A stretch of 64,000 nt of DNA from Hymenolepis diminuta (Eukaryota > Platyhelminthes > Cestoda > Cyclophyllidea > Hymenolepididae): NCBI GenBank assembly GCA_900708905.1, contig CAADRB010000058.1, positions 465,622 to 529,621 on the forward strand, written 5' to 3'. Of this stretch, positions 36,401-39,442 are shown in pieces. The notes under the pieces were generated by a model that was given only the letters and a program-made list of their open reading frames with translations, ran no database searches and was not told where the DNA came from. The position numbers and the translations under genes are program-made. Positions within the stretch are counted from its first letter, which is position 1, and every line of letters starts with the position of its first letter.

Positions 36401-36598
36401 CAAAATTCCAATGGCGGTTGTACTGTTTCACAATTCTCCCTTCGTGATCTCTCCCATTCCATAGAAGAAGTGCCAGAAGAGGTGGAGCAGAATGAGGAGT
36501 TGAGTTATGCTGAAGAATCTTTGATTAGTGCTGCAGGCACACCAGCGGACTCGATATGGGCTTGCCTTCATGAGCGTATTGTTTGTACAGTTTCTTAG
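434..36598 (+). CDS. TGS1: TGS1-like cap trimethylguanosine synthase gene, spliced, 5' end missing
   Basis: TGS1 adds two methyl groups to the m7G cap of snRNAs, snoRNAs and, in flatworms, probably trans-spliced mRNAs, using SAM; it acts in nucleus and cytoplasm. Seven ordinary exons from 23921 onward join without a stop and contain the family's KYW..RYR motif, SAM loop DLFTGVGGN, VDIN, NAEVYG and SPPWGGPEY in the right order. Upstream, about 49 phase-2 microexons from 434 on feed the same frame. If all are used the partial product is about 869 residues, close to the vertebrate protein (about 850). No start codon or first exon was found, so the gene probably begins left of the window. Identity of the 3' half is firm from recognised motifs. 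Membership of each microexon is inferred from splice sites, phase and openness and needs transcript support. Confidence 0.9.
591..626 (+). CDS. TGS1: Microexon 2 (36 nt)
   Basis: TAG acceptor and GTAATT donor. Phase 2, encodes SNAPSLYYTMR with no stop. No close partner elsewhere in the array. Confidence 0.55.
1807..1836 (+). CDS. TGS1: Microexon 3 (30 nt)
   Basis: Strong T-rich tract with TTTTAG acceptor and GTGAAT donor. Phase 2, encodes SSTSRSIQY, starting with the SSTS seen again in exons 14188 and 14888. Confidence 0.7.
1919..1933 (+). CDS. TGS1: Microexon 4 (15 nt)
   Basis: T-rich tract with TTTCAG acceptor and GTAATT donor, 82 nt after the previous microexon. Phase 2, encodes RQYS. 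Confidence 0.55.
2100..2114 (+). CDS. TGS1: Microexon 5 (15 nt)
   Basis: CTTAAG acceptor after a pyrimidine run, GTAAGA donor. Phase 2, encodes GQQN; sequence resembles the start of the exon at 6162 (RQQRA). Confidence 0.5.
3062..3310 (+). repeat. Dispersed repeat family R, copy 1
   Basis: Shares in order GGGATC.AAAAG, GAGAGC, TTTATTAAATGGG, GCACGTTC and GAGAAGGCAAA with 59625-59875. The same blocks occur inverted at 48349-48605. Confidence 0.65.
3775..3830 (-). repeat. tRNA-derived SINE fragment
   Basis: Minus strand carries the B-box region CACGAGTTCGATGTCC and the following GACACCCATTG; the A-box half is missing. Confidence 0.45.
3950..4037 (-). repeat. tRNA-derived SINE copy
   Basis: Minus strand shows TAGTGGCTAACGTG (A-box region), then CAGGTTCGACG (B box) about 40 nt on, then GTCCACACGGTGAATGGAAC shared with other copies. 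Confidence 0.6.
4363..4392 (+). CDS. TGS1: Microexon 6 (30 nt)
   Basis: TTTGTAG acceptor, GTAAAA donor. Phase 2, encodes FRSSQGALN, ending CG|GTAAAA as most 30-nt copies in this part of the array do. Confidence 0.65.
4473..4496 (+). CDS. TGS1: Microexon 7 (24 nt)
   Basis: TTGTTAG acceptor, GTAACA donor, separated from the previous exon by only an 80-nt intron. Phase 2, encodes SVGAIVE. Confidence 0.55.
5068..5085 (+). CDS. TGS1: Microexon 8 (18 nt, family E)
   Basis: AATAAG acceptor, GTAATT donor. Phase 2, encodes RYPTA. Ends CTAG|GTAATT like other 18-nt copies. Confidence 0.65.
   Translation, partial: AISDS
5416..5433 (+). CDS. TGS1: Microexon 9 (18 nt, family E)
   Basis: TGAAG acceptor, GTAATT donor. 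Phase 2, encodes RPQQT. With the exon at 5580 it forms a pair that is duplicated at 6162/6323. Confidence 0.7.
5580..5609 (+). CDS. TGS1: Microexon 10 (30 nt)
   Basis: CCATACAG acceptor, GTAAAT donor. Phase 2, encodes LIGYRNVDD. Exon and preceding intron are clearly related to 6195-6352. Confidence 0.75.
5958..6056 (-). repeat. tRNA-derived SINE copy
   Basis: On the minus strand it carries a TGGCGCAGA-like A box and a degenerate B box about 40 nt on, and matches the other SINE copies around 3950, 9697, 57622 and 60722. Confidence 0.45.
6162..6179 (+). CDS. TGS1: Microexon 11 (18 nt, family E)
   Basis: TTATTAAG acceptor, GTAACT donor. Phase 2, encodes RQQRA. Tandem-duplicate partner of the exon at 5416. 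Confidence 0.65.
6323..6352 (+). CDS. TGS1: Microexon 12 (30 nt)
   Basis: CCATACAG acceptor, GTAAAT donor. Phase 2, encodes SRDYRNINY; paralogous to the exon at 5580, with which it shares YRN and flanking intron sequence. Confidence 0.75.
6621..6656 (+). CDS. TGS1: Microexon 13 (36 nt)
   Basis: Excellent T-rich tract and TTTTTTAG acceptor, GTATTG donor. Phase 2, encodes SISSTSLNPWQ. Confidence 0.65.
6740..6757 (+). CDS. TGS1: Microexon 14 (18 nt, family E)
   Basis: AAGAAG acceptor, GTAATT donor. Phase 2, encodes KVQKT; ends ACTAG|GTAATT like the family. Confidence 0.6.
   Translation, partial: KSSKN
7522..7551 (+). CDS. TGS1: Microexon 15 (30 nt, family F)
   Basis: TTGCTATAG acceptor, GTAAAT donor. 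Phase 2, encodes SSESSVEKR; the other two frames are worse (frame 0 has TGA). First of four regular F-E pairs. Confidence 0.8.
7769..7786 (+). CDS. TGS1: Microexon 16 (18 nt, family E)
   Basis: TATACTAG acceptor, GTAATG donor, 217 nt after its F partner. Phase 2, encodes QTLRT. Confidence 0.75.
   Translation, partial: SNSSN
8306..8335 (+). CDS. TGS1: Microexon 17 (30 nt, family F)
   Basis: TTTTTATAG acceptor, GTAAAA donor. Phase 2, encodes PPLLPLGRH. Flanking intron resembles that of the exon at 9265. Confidence 0.8.
8564..8581 (+). CDS. TGS1: Microexon 18 (18 nt, family E)
   Basis: TTATTTTAG acceptor, GTAACG donor. Phase 2, encodes RIRRN; near twin of the exon at 9498. Confidence 0.8.
   Translation, partial: SNSSK
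8755..8812 (+). repeat. Possible 5S-like repeat fragment
   Basis: Shares a block resembling the 5S rRNA internal region with 26412-26475 (CTAAGC ... CCGAGG). Degenerate; possibly a 5S-derived SINE remnant or chance. Confidence 0.2.
9265..9294 (+). CDS. TGS1: Microexon 19 (30 nt, family F)
   Basis: TTCATTATAG acceptor, GTAAAA donor. Phase 2, encodes SSLVVFERY; frame 0 contains TGA, favouring phase 2. Confidence 0.8.
9498..9515 (+). CDS. TGS1: Microexon 20 (18 nt, family E)
   Basis: TTATTTTAG acceptor, GTAATA donor, 203 nt after its F partner. Phase 2, encodes RTPRT. Confidence 0.8.
   Translation, partial: SNSPD
9697..9780 (-). repeat. tRNA-derived SINE copy
   Basis: Minus strand shows a near-perfect A box (TGGCGTAGTAG) and a mutated B box (GAATTCAAAGC). 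Closely matches the copy near 3950-4037. Confidence 0.55.
10357..10386 (+). CDS. TGS1: Microexon 21 (30 nt, family F)
   Basis: CTCTCTCAG acceptor, GTAAAG donor. Phase 2, encodes SSPSPVELP. Confidence 0.8.
10610..10627 (+). CDS. TGS1: Microexon 22 (18 nt, family E)
   Basis: TTAACGCAG acceptor, GTAATT donor, 223 nt after its F partner as in other pairs. Phase 2, encodes KKKIN. Eight consecutive A's make it weaker than its relatives. Confidence 0.55.
11221..11250 (+). CDS. TGS1: Microexon 23 (30 nt)
   Basis: CCTCATATAG acceptor, GTAAAA donor. Phase 2, encodes the charged peptide QAERSKAEK. Donor-side intron (ACTGCTCT) resembles that after 9294 and 10386. Confidence 0.75.
11732..11761 (+). CDS. 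TGS1: Microexon 24 (30 nt)
   Basis: TTCATATAG acceptor, GTAACC donor. Phase 2, encodes KSEPQSSQN. Sits where a family-E exon is expected; a downstream AG inside (ATCAG) could give a 24-nt, still in-frame version. Confidence 0.7.
   Translation, partial: KIRTTKLTK
12543..12572 (+). CDS. TGS1: Microexon 25 (30 nt)
   Basis: TTCTATATAG acceptor after a long T-run, GTAAAC donor. Phase 2, encodes QTELPNIPE. Confidence 0.75.
12959..12988 (+). CDS. TGS1: Microexon 26 (30 nt, family B)
   Basis: TTTCATAG acceptor, GTAAGA donor. Phase 2, encodes IQTSPILQP. Paralogous to 16673 (SSGSIMIQS); begins a B-C-D trio repeated at 16673-16962. Confidence 0.75.
13091..13105 (+). CDS. TGS1: Microexon 27 (15 nt, family C)
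   Basis: GGTCAAG acceptor, GTAAGT donor. Phase 2, encodes SPKP. Exon and flanks resemble 13502 and 16792. Confidence 0.65.
13244..13273 (+). CDS. TGS1: Microexon 28 (30 nt, family D)
   Basis: GTTTTAG acceptor, GTATGA donor. Phase 2, encodes TPIRSGTEP. The TEP end is the family hallmark, shared with 14341 and 16933. Confidence 0.7.
   Translation, partial: YSYTIGYRT
13502..13516 (+). CDS. TGS1: Microexon 29 (15 nt, family C, GC donor)
   Basis: AATCAAG acceptor and GCAAGT donor, i.e. a GC-AG intron start with an otherwise perfect donor. Phase 2, encodes FPPF. Homologous to 13091, whose donor is GTAAGT, so the T-to-C change is derived or a first step of decay. Confidence 0.45.
13652..13677 (+). 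pseudogene. Decayed family-D microexon
   Basis: TTCTAG acceptor and GTATCT follow the family-D pattern (TACxTCTxTA... ATACAG), but only 26 nt remain and an in-frame TAA is present. Probably no longer spliced in. Confidence 0.5.
14188..14217 (+). CDS. TGS1: Microexon 30 (30 nt, family A)
   Basis: TTATTGTAG acceptor, GTAAAA donor. Phase 2, encodes SSTSPILIP. Paralogous to 14888 and 17781, including the preceding intron end. Confidence 0.8.
   Translation: MLNIAYSNT
14341..14370 (+). CDS. TGS1: Microexon 31 (30 nt, family D)
   Basis: GGTTCTAG acceptor, GTATGC donor. Phase 2, encodes MPNPLYTEP. Its last 12 nt and following intron closely match 16933-16962. Confidence 0.75.
14888..14917 (+). CDS. 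TGS1: Microexon 32 (30 nt, family A)
   Basis: TTATTGCAG acceptor, GTAGAT donor. Phase 2, encodes SSTSSIPQP. Confidence 0.8.
14985..15015 (+). pseudogene. Decayed family-B microexon
   Basis: TTTGTAG acceptor and GTAAGA donor match family B, but the length is 31 nt and TGA is the third codon in phase 2. Spacing from its family-A neighbour (97 nt) matches the intact pair 17781/17880 (99 nt). Confidence 0.55.
15139..15168 (+). CDS. TGS1: Microexon 33 (30 nt, family D)
   Basis: GATATAG acceptor, weak GTGTGC donor. Phase 2, encodes TPVQSNTVS; the TEP end is lost (TVS). May be a weakly used or dying copy. Confidence 0.45.
16121..16150 (+). CDS. TGS1: Microexon 34 (30 nt, family D)
   Basis: CTTTCTAG acceptor, GTATGG donor. 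Phase 2, encodes TSVQLDAEP. Confidence 0.7.
16481..16552 (+). repeat. tRNA-like SINE fragment
   Basis: Contains TGGCTAGCATAGG (A-box-like) and a perfect B box GGTTCGATACC. No cloverleaf acceptor stem could be paired, so it is a tRNA-derived element rather than a tRNA gene. Confidence 0.45.
16673..16702 (+). CDS. TGS1: Microexon 35 (30 nt, family B)
   Basis: TTTTGCAG acceptor, GTAAGG donor. Phase 2, encodes SSGSIMIQS. Confidence 0.75.
16792..16806 (+). CDS. TGS1: Microexon 36 (15 nt, family C)
   Basis: GACCAAG acceptor, GTAATT donor. Phase 2, encodes LLRL. Third C copy, at the same place in its cassette as 13091. Confidence 0.6.
16933..16962 (+). CDS. TGS1: Microexon 37 (30 nt, family D, alternative 36-nt start)
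   Basis: CTCTAG acceptor, GTATGC donor. Phase 2, encodes ASKVSNTEP. A second AG six bases upstream (TACTAG, exon from 16927) would add two codons in frame. Confidence 0.75.
16963..17780 (+). other. TGS1: Intron, no exon recognised
   Basis: 818 nt. An open run at 17520-17771 has no flanking splice sites or recognisable domain and looks fortuitous. A weak SINE-like patch lies near 17285-17320. Confidence 0.4.
17781..17810 (+). CDS. TGS1: Microexon 38 (30 nt, family A)
   Basis: TGTTTTAG acceptor, GTAGCA donor. Phase 2, encodes PSKSSNPRP. Confidence 0.75.
   Translation, partial: TFEIIQPET
17880..17909 (+). CDS. TGS1: Microexon 39 (30 nt, family B-like)
   Basis: TTATTGTAG acceptor, GTAAAT donor, after a 69-nt intron. 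Phase 2, encodes PSALRIKRP. Confidence 0.7.
18109..18138 (+). CDS. TGS1: Microexon 40 (30 nt)
   Basis: GTATAAG acceptor, GTAAAT donor. Phase 2, encodes SPPVLKSID. Polypyrimidine tract is weak. Confidence 0.6.
18790..18828 (+). CDS. TGS1: Microexon 41 (39 nt)
   Basis: ATTCAAG acceptor, GTAAAC donor. Phase 2, encodes SGATEISENLDQ. Paralogous to the exon at 19133. Confidence 0.75.
18870..18903. repeat. Perfect hairpin, 15-bp stem, 4-nt loop
   Basis: Arms 18870-18884 and 18889-18903 are exact reverse complements around a GAGT loop, 41 nt downstream of a microexon donor. Confidence 0.85.
19133..19171 (+). CDS. TGS1: Microexon 42 (39 nt)
   Basis: GTTCAAG acceptor, GTAAAT donor. Phase 2, encodes SNEQENAENSEQ, acidic and Asn/Gln-rich. 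Aligns without gaps to 18790-18828. Confidence 0.75.
19172..20261 (+). other. TGS1: Intron, no exon recognised
   Basis: 1.1 kb of AT-rich sequence. No AG/GT pair here gave a multiple-of-3, phase-2 open exon. Confidence 0.4.
20262..20285 (+). CDS. TGS1: Microexon 43 (24 nt)
   Basis: TATTTAG acceptor, GTAGAG donor. Phase 2, encodes STKKIPF. Confidence 0.6.
20369..20389 (+). CDS. TGS1: Microexon 44 (21 nt)
   Basis: CCTTAG acceptor, GTAATT donor, after an 83-nt intron. Phase 2, encodes RQYCFT. Confidence 0.5.
20390..21638 (+). other. TGS1: Intron, no exon recognised
   Basis: 1.25 kb. An open run at 21184-21432 lacks splice sites and any recognised domain. Confidence 0.4.
21639..21671 (+). CDS. 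TGS1: Microexon 45 (33 nt)
   Basis: TTTAAAG acceptor, GTAAAA donor. Phase 2, encodes HPNRLSTTKF. Confidence 0.55.
21845..21874 (+). CDS. TGS1: Microexon 46 (30 nt)
   Basis: CTTGAAG acceptor after a T-rich tract, GTATAA donor. Phase 2, encodes SMIPWKFQR. Confidence 0.55.
22156..22185 (+). CDS. TGS1: Microexon 47 (30 nt)
   Basis: CCTTAAG acceptor, GTAATA donor. Phase 2, encodes LCASWILPV, more hydrophobic than the rest of the array. Confidence 0.55.
22186..23124 (+). other. TGS1: Intron, no exon recognised
   Basis: About 0.94 kb, AT-rich, no convincing microexon. Confidence 0.4.
23125..23151 (+). CDS. TGS1: Microexon 48 (27 nt)
   Basis: TTATTAG acceptor, GTAATT donor. Phase 2, encodes QSGKKISK. 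Confidence 0.6.
23699..23734 (+). CDS. TGS1: Microexon 49 (36 nt), joins the TGS1 body
   Basis: GCATCAG acceptor, GTATAT donor. Phase 2, encodes TLQRSNAKYFW; its last two bases plus the first base of the next exon make an Arg codon, so the array continues in frame into the ordinary exons. Confidence 0.6.
23921..24021 (+). CDS. TGS1: TGS1 exon, linker region
   Basis: TTATTTTAG acceptor and GTAATC donor. Begins in phase 2 and ends in phase 1. Encodes 33 residues starting HLSVDDHDIAVIRDL, acidic and soluble-looking. No named domain; lies N-terminal to the methyltransferase module. The switch from phase-2 microexons to ordinary-size exons happens here. Confidence 0.75.
24099..24222 (+). CDS. TGS1: TGS1 exon, linker region
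   Basis: AATAG acceptor after a 77-nt intron, GTAAAT donor; in phase 1, out phase 2. Encodes DLPGNVIVRRHNNDDNF and on for 40 full codons, open to the donor; a TAA follows three bases beyond it, which supports the donor choice. Confidence 0.75.
24298..24383 (+). CDS. TGS1: TGS1 exon, linker region
   Basis: CTAAACAG acceptor, GTAAGT donor; in phase 2, out phase 1. Contains FPKSMHFYLPETWLC and DVDDLRTAIF. The split Glu codon joins it to the next exon 3.7 kb downstream. Confidence 0.8.
24384..28095 (+). other. TGS1: TGS1 intron, 3.7 kb
   Basis: No exon recognised. Holds a possible 5S-rRNA-like fragment at 26412-26475. An open run at 25392-25604 has no domain or splice context. Confidence 0.5.
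26412..26475 (+). repeat. 5S rRNA-like fragment
   Basis: Contains TCTCCGGAGTTAAGCA, close to the conserved 5S rRNA internal region, followed by a GCCGAGG block. Too short and diverged for a gene; could be a 5S-derived SINE remnant. Confidence 0.3.
28096..28281 (+). CDS. TGS1: TGS1 exon, N-terminal extension of the methyltransferase
   Basis: TTTAG acceptor, GTAAGT donor, phase 1 both sides. Encodes SLNPHETFDLNAKIDNF ... then LEKYWKQRYRFFTLFDKG. The KYWxQRYRxFxxFDxG stretch is the well-conserved segment just before the TGS1 fold, which helps shape the m7G-cap and SAM sites. Confidence 0.95.
28282..29734 (+). other. TGS1: TGS1 intron, 1.45 kb
   Basis: An open run at 28578-28802 has protein-like composition (ends DERWDYIDSWNNLNIR) but no ATG, no domain and no clear splice sites. 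Otherwise nothing recognised. Confidence 0.45.
29735..29887 (+). CDS. TGS1: TGS1 exon, SAM-binding motif I
   Basis: CCCTTAG acceptor, GTAAGT donor, phase 1 both sides. Encodes EGLFSVTPE (family EGxFSVTPE) and ALDLFTGVGGNCIQLALAGF, the glycine-rich SAM loop. Human and yeast enzymes have Cys where Thr stands in FTGVGG; Thr is not expected to break the fold. Confidence 0.96.
30482..30506. repeat. (GA)n microsatellite
   Basis: About 12 uninterrupted GA units. Confidence 0.95.
32151..32333 (-). other. Unrecognised open frame inside intron
   Basis: Sixty codons on the minus strand, starting MWSRSTGIHITSMLHEYAQ, with balanced protein-like composition but no recognised domain, promoter or splice sites. 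Could be a nested exon, an old insertion or chance. Confidence 0.15.
33862..34122 (-). other. Unrecognised open frame inside intron
   Basis: Eighty-six codons starting MRQLWELIISGLNINTVPM. Composition is protein-like. It may be a decayed transposon fragment; no motif was identified. Confidence 0.2.
34651..34656 (+). other. TGS1: Tandem splice acceptor TAGTAG
   Basis: Two adjacent AGs allow the next exon to start at 34654 (VVTVDIN) or 34657 (VTVDIN), a one-Val difference. The longer form aligns without a gap to the family pattern GMRVIAIDID. Confidence 0.7.
34654..34965 (+). CDS. TGS1: TGS1 exon, catalytic core
   Basis: Phase 1 both sides, GTAAGG donor. Encodes VVTVDIN (acidic SAM-ribose loop), NAEVYGVAGKIEFVCSDAF, then ILASPPWGGPEYSQ. 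SPPWGGP(D/E)Y is the signature of TGS1; its Trp stacks on the m7G base in the human structure. Ends YLPRNTNA, like the family's YFLPRNAD. All expected motifs are present, so the enzyme should be active. Confidence 0.97.
34966..36251 (+). other. TGS1: TGS1 intron, 1.3 kb
   Basis: No exon or repeat recognised beyond AT-rich sequence. Confidence 0.5.
36252..36598 (+). CDS. TGS1: TGS1 terminal coding exon
   Basis: TATTCCAG acceptor, enters in phase 1, stop TAG at 36596-36598. Encodes AQLFDLHQRFIAADPL, then CEMDIINYKAKAMTIYLHFG, matching the family's last strand (LKTITAYFG). Beyond that it has a tail of about 65 residues rich in Ser and Glu (EEVPEEVEQNEE), longer than the short tail of the human protein and probably disordered. 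Confidence 0.93.
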
Positions 36599-36629
36599 GT
36601 GGTTTGGAGTAAAGGTTTTTTTCTCCCGT

Positions 36630-36721
36630 GTTTTACAACTGGCTTTTGGTTCCGAATTTAAATGTCGTCGCTCTCAAAATTGAGTTCACTTGGTCCGATG
36701 CTTTCAAATTCCCTCGTGATC
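36630..36721 (+). pseudogene. Degraded copy of TGS1 methyltransferase exons
   Basis: 36676-36719 matches 34730-34772 of the catalytic exon at roughly 80% (KIEF..SDAFKF.R in translation). Just upstream, 36636-36663 resembles the end of the motif-I exon (CAACTGGC...TTxAAA). The two blocks are adjacent here but 4.7 kb apart in the gene, suggesting a spliced-transcript origin with internal deletion. It lies in the likely 3' UTR, about 32-120 nt after the stop. Confidence 0.6.
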
Positions 36722-37167
36722 TAGTGTATTGTGAGTTGTGTATATCGGATATGTTATTTTCAAAGCATTTGGTACCAATGGTGTGACATTCGATGTTAAC
36801 ACCCAGCAGGGTATAGGTCAGGTTATCGGGCAAAGGGTTGACAGACTAAATTTTTCGTCAGGGGGATTCAGAATAGAATTGGAAATTGGGTTCGGATATT
36901 ATTTGGCCGCTGGAAATCGGTCTCAAAGTTGTTGAAAAGTATATTATCTCCGCGATACCAAACATAATGAGCTGTGGAAATTATGATTTCTTCAATATTT
37001 TCCAAAAATGATGTAAAAGGAAGACTAAGTTTTTAACAGTATAATACAAGAAGATTTGCGTTTAGAGAAATCAGAAGGTGCGTCTCATTTCATCTGAACT
37101 TATGTGGCAGAGGGGCGAATTGAAACGTTGGGAATCTAAATTCTACCAATCTTCATTTTTACATAAG

Positions 37168-37173
37168 AATAAA
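37168..37173 (+). promoter_or_regulatory. Possible poly(A) signal for TGS1
   Basis: First AATAAA found after the stop codon, about 570 nt downstream. No further support. Confidence 0.3.
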
Positions 37174-37331
37174 GGGAGAATACAAGATATTTGAGAGGAG
37201 AGTTTGCTGGAGAAGAGGGAGGTGGTGAAACCACGAGAGGTAAAGTGAAATTGAGATGCGAGTGGCAAATGTGTATATATTTACAAGGGAGGTTTATTTA
37301 AGCTGATAGGGAGTCATCGCAGTTGTTTTAG

Positions 37332-37418
37332 GTTCAGCGAGTTTCCAATCCAATGGGAGGGTTTGGCACAATACCCGTCAGAGAGAAAGATACCTATCAA
37401 CGATCACCGTTGTCTCAG
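37332..37418 (+). CDS. Candidate exon of an unknown gene
   Basis: TTGTTTTAG acceptor, 87 nt (29 codons, phase 0), and a perfect CAG|GTAAGT donor. Encodes NPMGGFGTIPVREKDTYQ with no stop. An ATG at 37353 in a fair context could instead make it a first coding exon. No continuing exon was found downstream and the family is not recognised. Confidence 0.35.
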
Positions 37419-39440
37419 GTAAGTGATTTCATCATCCTACTTACAAGTAATTAACATGGTGTCCTGAAGTTGAGCTCCCAACAGAGATTGAGATTTCTCA
37501 GTTCTGCAGATGGCGCATAATTGCACACCTCTGTTACTAATCGTGTAACGGGGGTAATTGAATCACAAGTGGAGCAAACGTTTTAGTTGTGAAAAAATTT
37601 AATCAATCTGGCCGTTATGGCGATTTAGATGAAGCCGGTGACGTATACATTGGAAGTATTCGTCAGGCTGTTTGAAAAATTGGGATGGTGTGAAGGTGAT
37701 CGAGTGTTTGCCGATTAAAAACTAAGAAACTATTTATTCAGCGATATCACTCAAGTCCAGTCGGCAGTCTTTGACTACTGAGTACTGGGATTAGCAATTC
37801 ATTCAAGTTTGAGATTGATGACTGTTGAATAATGCCCTTAATCACAATGGTTGTGGACTGTTTGAGTTGTTTTTCATAACAGAGAAAGAAGAAGCAATTT
37901 TTGTCAATAATAAAGTATGGAGATGTTTTTTTGAGAATTTCATTAAACTAAAACATGATATATACTCCATATAAAACACTCTAAAGCTATAACCGAAAGT
38001 CGAACACGTTTGATGATACATGATGTCCACTTTTTGGATATTTATCTTTGAAAAATACATTATTTACTATTTAACAGTTGAATAAACAGTTTGTCAGCTT
38101 AGATTTAAGTCACGAATATTTCAAGAATAATTTTAATTAATCAGCTCTCAACCTAAAACGAAATATGAGGAGTGGAAAAAGGCCCTCGTATTCTGTGGTA
38201 TGATAGGGAAAGAAAGTAGCTCTCAAAATTAATTCTCGTTTATAAAAATAATTATTCAAAACCCACCTTGATCCGATATGAAACGTTCTAGTCACTTTTT
38301 TCTTTTGCGTAGTAAAACGGTACTCTTACCTGGATGAGCTTTTCAATTACTGATACCAGCAAGGTGATTACGTTAGATTTGCTAATAAAAGGGGCAAAAT
38401 TTAATATAACAACTAAATAAATTCTAAATGCTTATTTACAAGTGTGAAACATATAAAATAGGGAAAATTATTGTTTTAACATGACAATTGCTTAAGTAGT
38501 TAGCTTATGTAATTCCTGCTGGGTTTTTGTATGGGTTAAAACTGTTATTTTAAATAATTTTATTAAAGCTAATTTATTCTTCGTTGGCCTTCATATGCTT
38601 CTTCCTTCACTAAAGATCAACTTCCCTTTTGAATCCTAAGGTACTTCCATGATTTAAAACGTCATAAATATATTATGCCGTTGCAAAATTCATTACTCGG
38701 AATCGAGAATGAAGACTGATCACTGCAGAAATATGTGCTTAGATCGATGCAATGACCACACAGAACTGTCATGCAAAACTCGTGGCCATTGCTTCTATAA
38801 TTCAGTCTCTGACGGTATAGAAACTACAGAAATCGTAAAATTCGGAAGTAAAACAATACTTTAAGCTATGAGAGTTTCTGTTTATTGTTGACGAATTGAC
38901 ACATAATTGAATCATTGGAATTTTATTTCGCCTTCTCAATCAAATAGTTTAAATACTATACGTTTTAAAATATATGAAGGCCTCTCTACTTTCCAGTGGA
39001 GTTGTAAAAACAATGCTAAAACGATTTTGAATGGAATTATAATTTCCAAGAAATTAAAATTGAAATCAAACTTTTTCCTTTGAAAATCTATTCGCATGGA
39101 CTGTTTTCTTCATATTTTTATAATTGGTTATCAGGATCTCACACATTTTTGCTGAATGATCGATCACCGTAATTCGATGACTTCTTTTTAAATACTCAAC
39201 TAACAGGTGAGAACTTTGACTGCTAAGATGAGACAAATTAATTGACCTTTGGTCAATCTCCCTTGCGAGGAATTCCTGCATGTGTAAGTGTGAGTCAGGT
39301 TTGCAACTTTTTGTGTCGATTCCAAAATCAACATCATCATTAAGCTACCTAATTTTAAAAAAATATTAGGTCTTGTGAATAATGTGCATTAGTACTAATA
39401 GACGGTCGCATCATTGAGAACGGAGCAATTGGTTGATTTT
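37419..39440. other. No gene recognised
   Basis: AT-rich sequence. Holds one member (38700-38800) of a dispersed repeat also present at 18305-18395. Confidence 0.4.
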
Positions 39441-39442
39441 TA

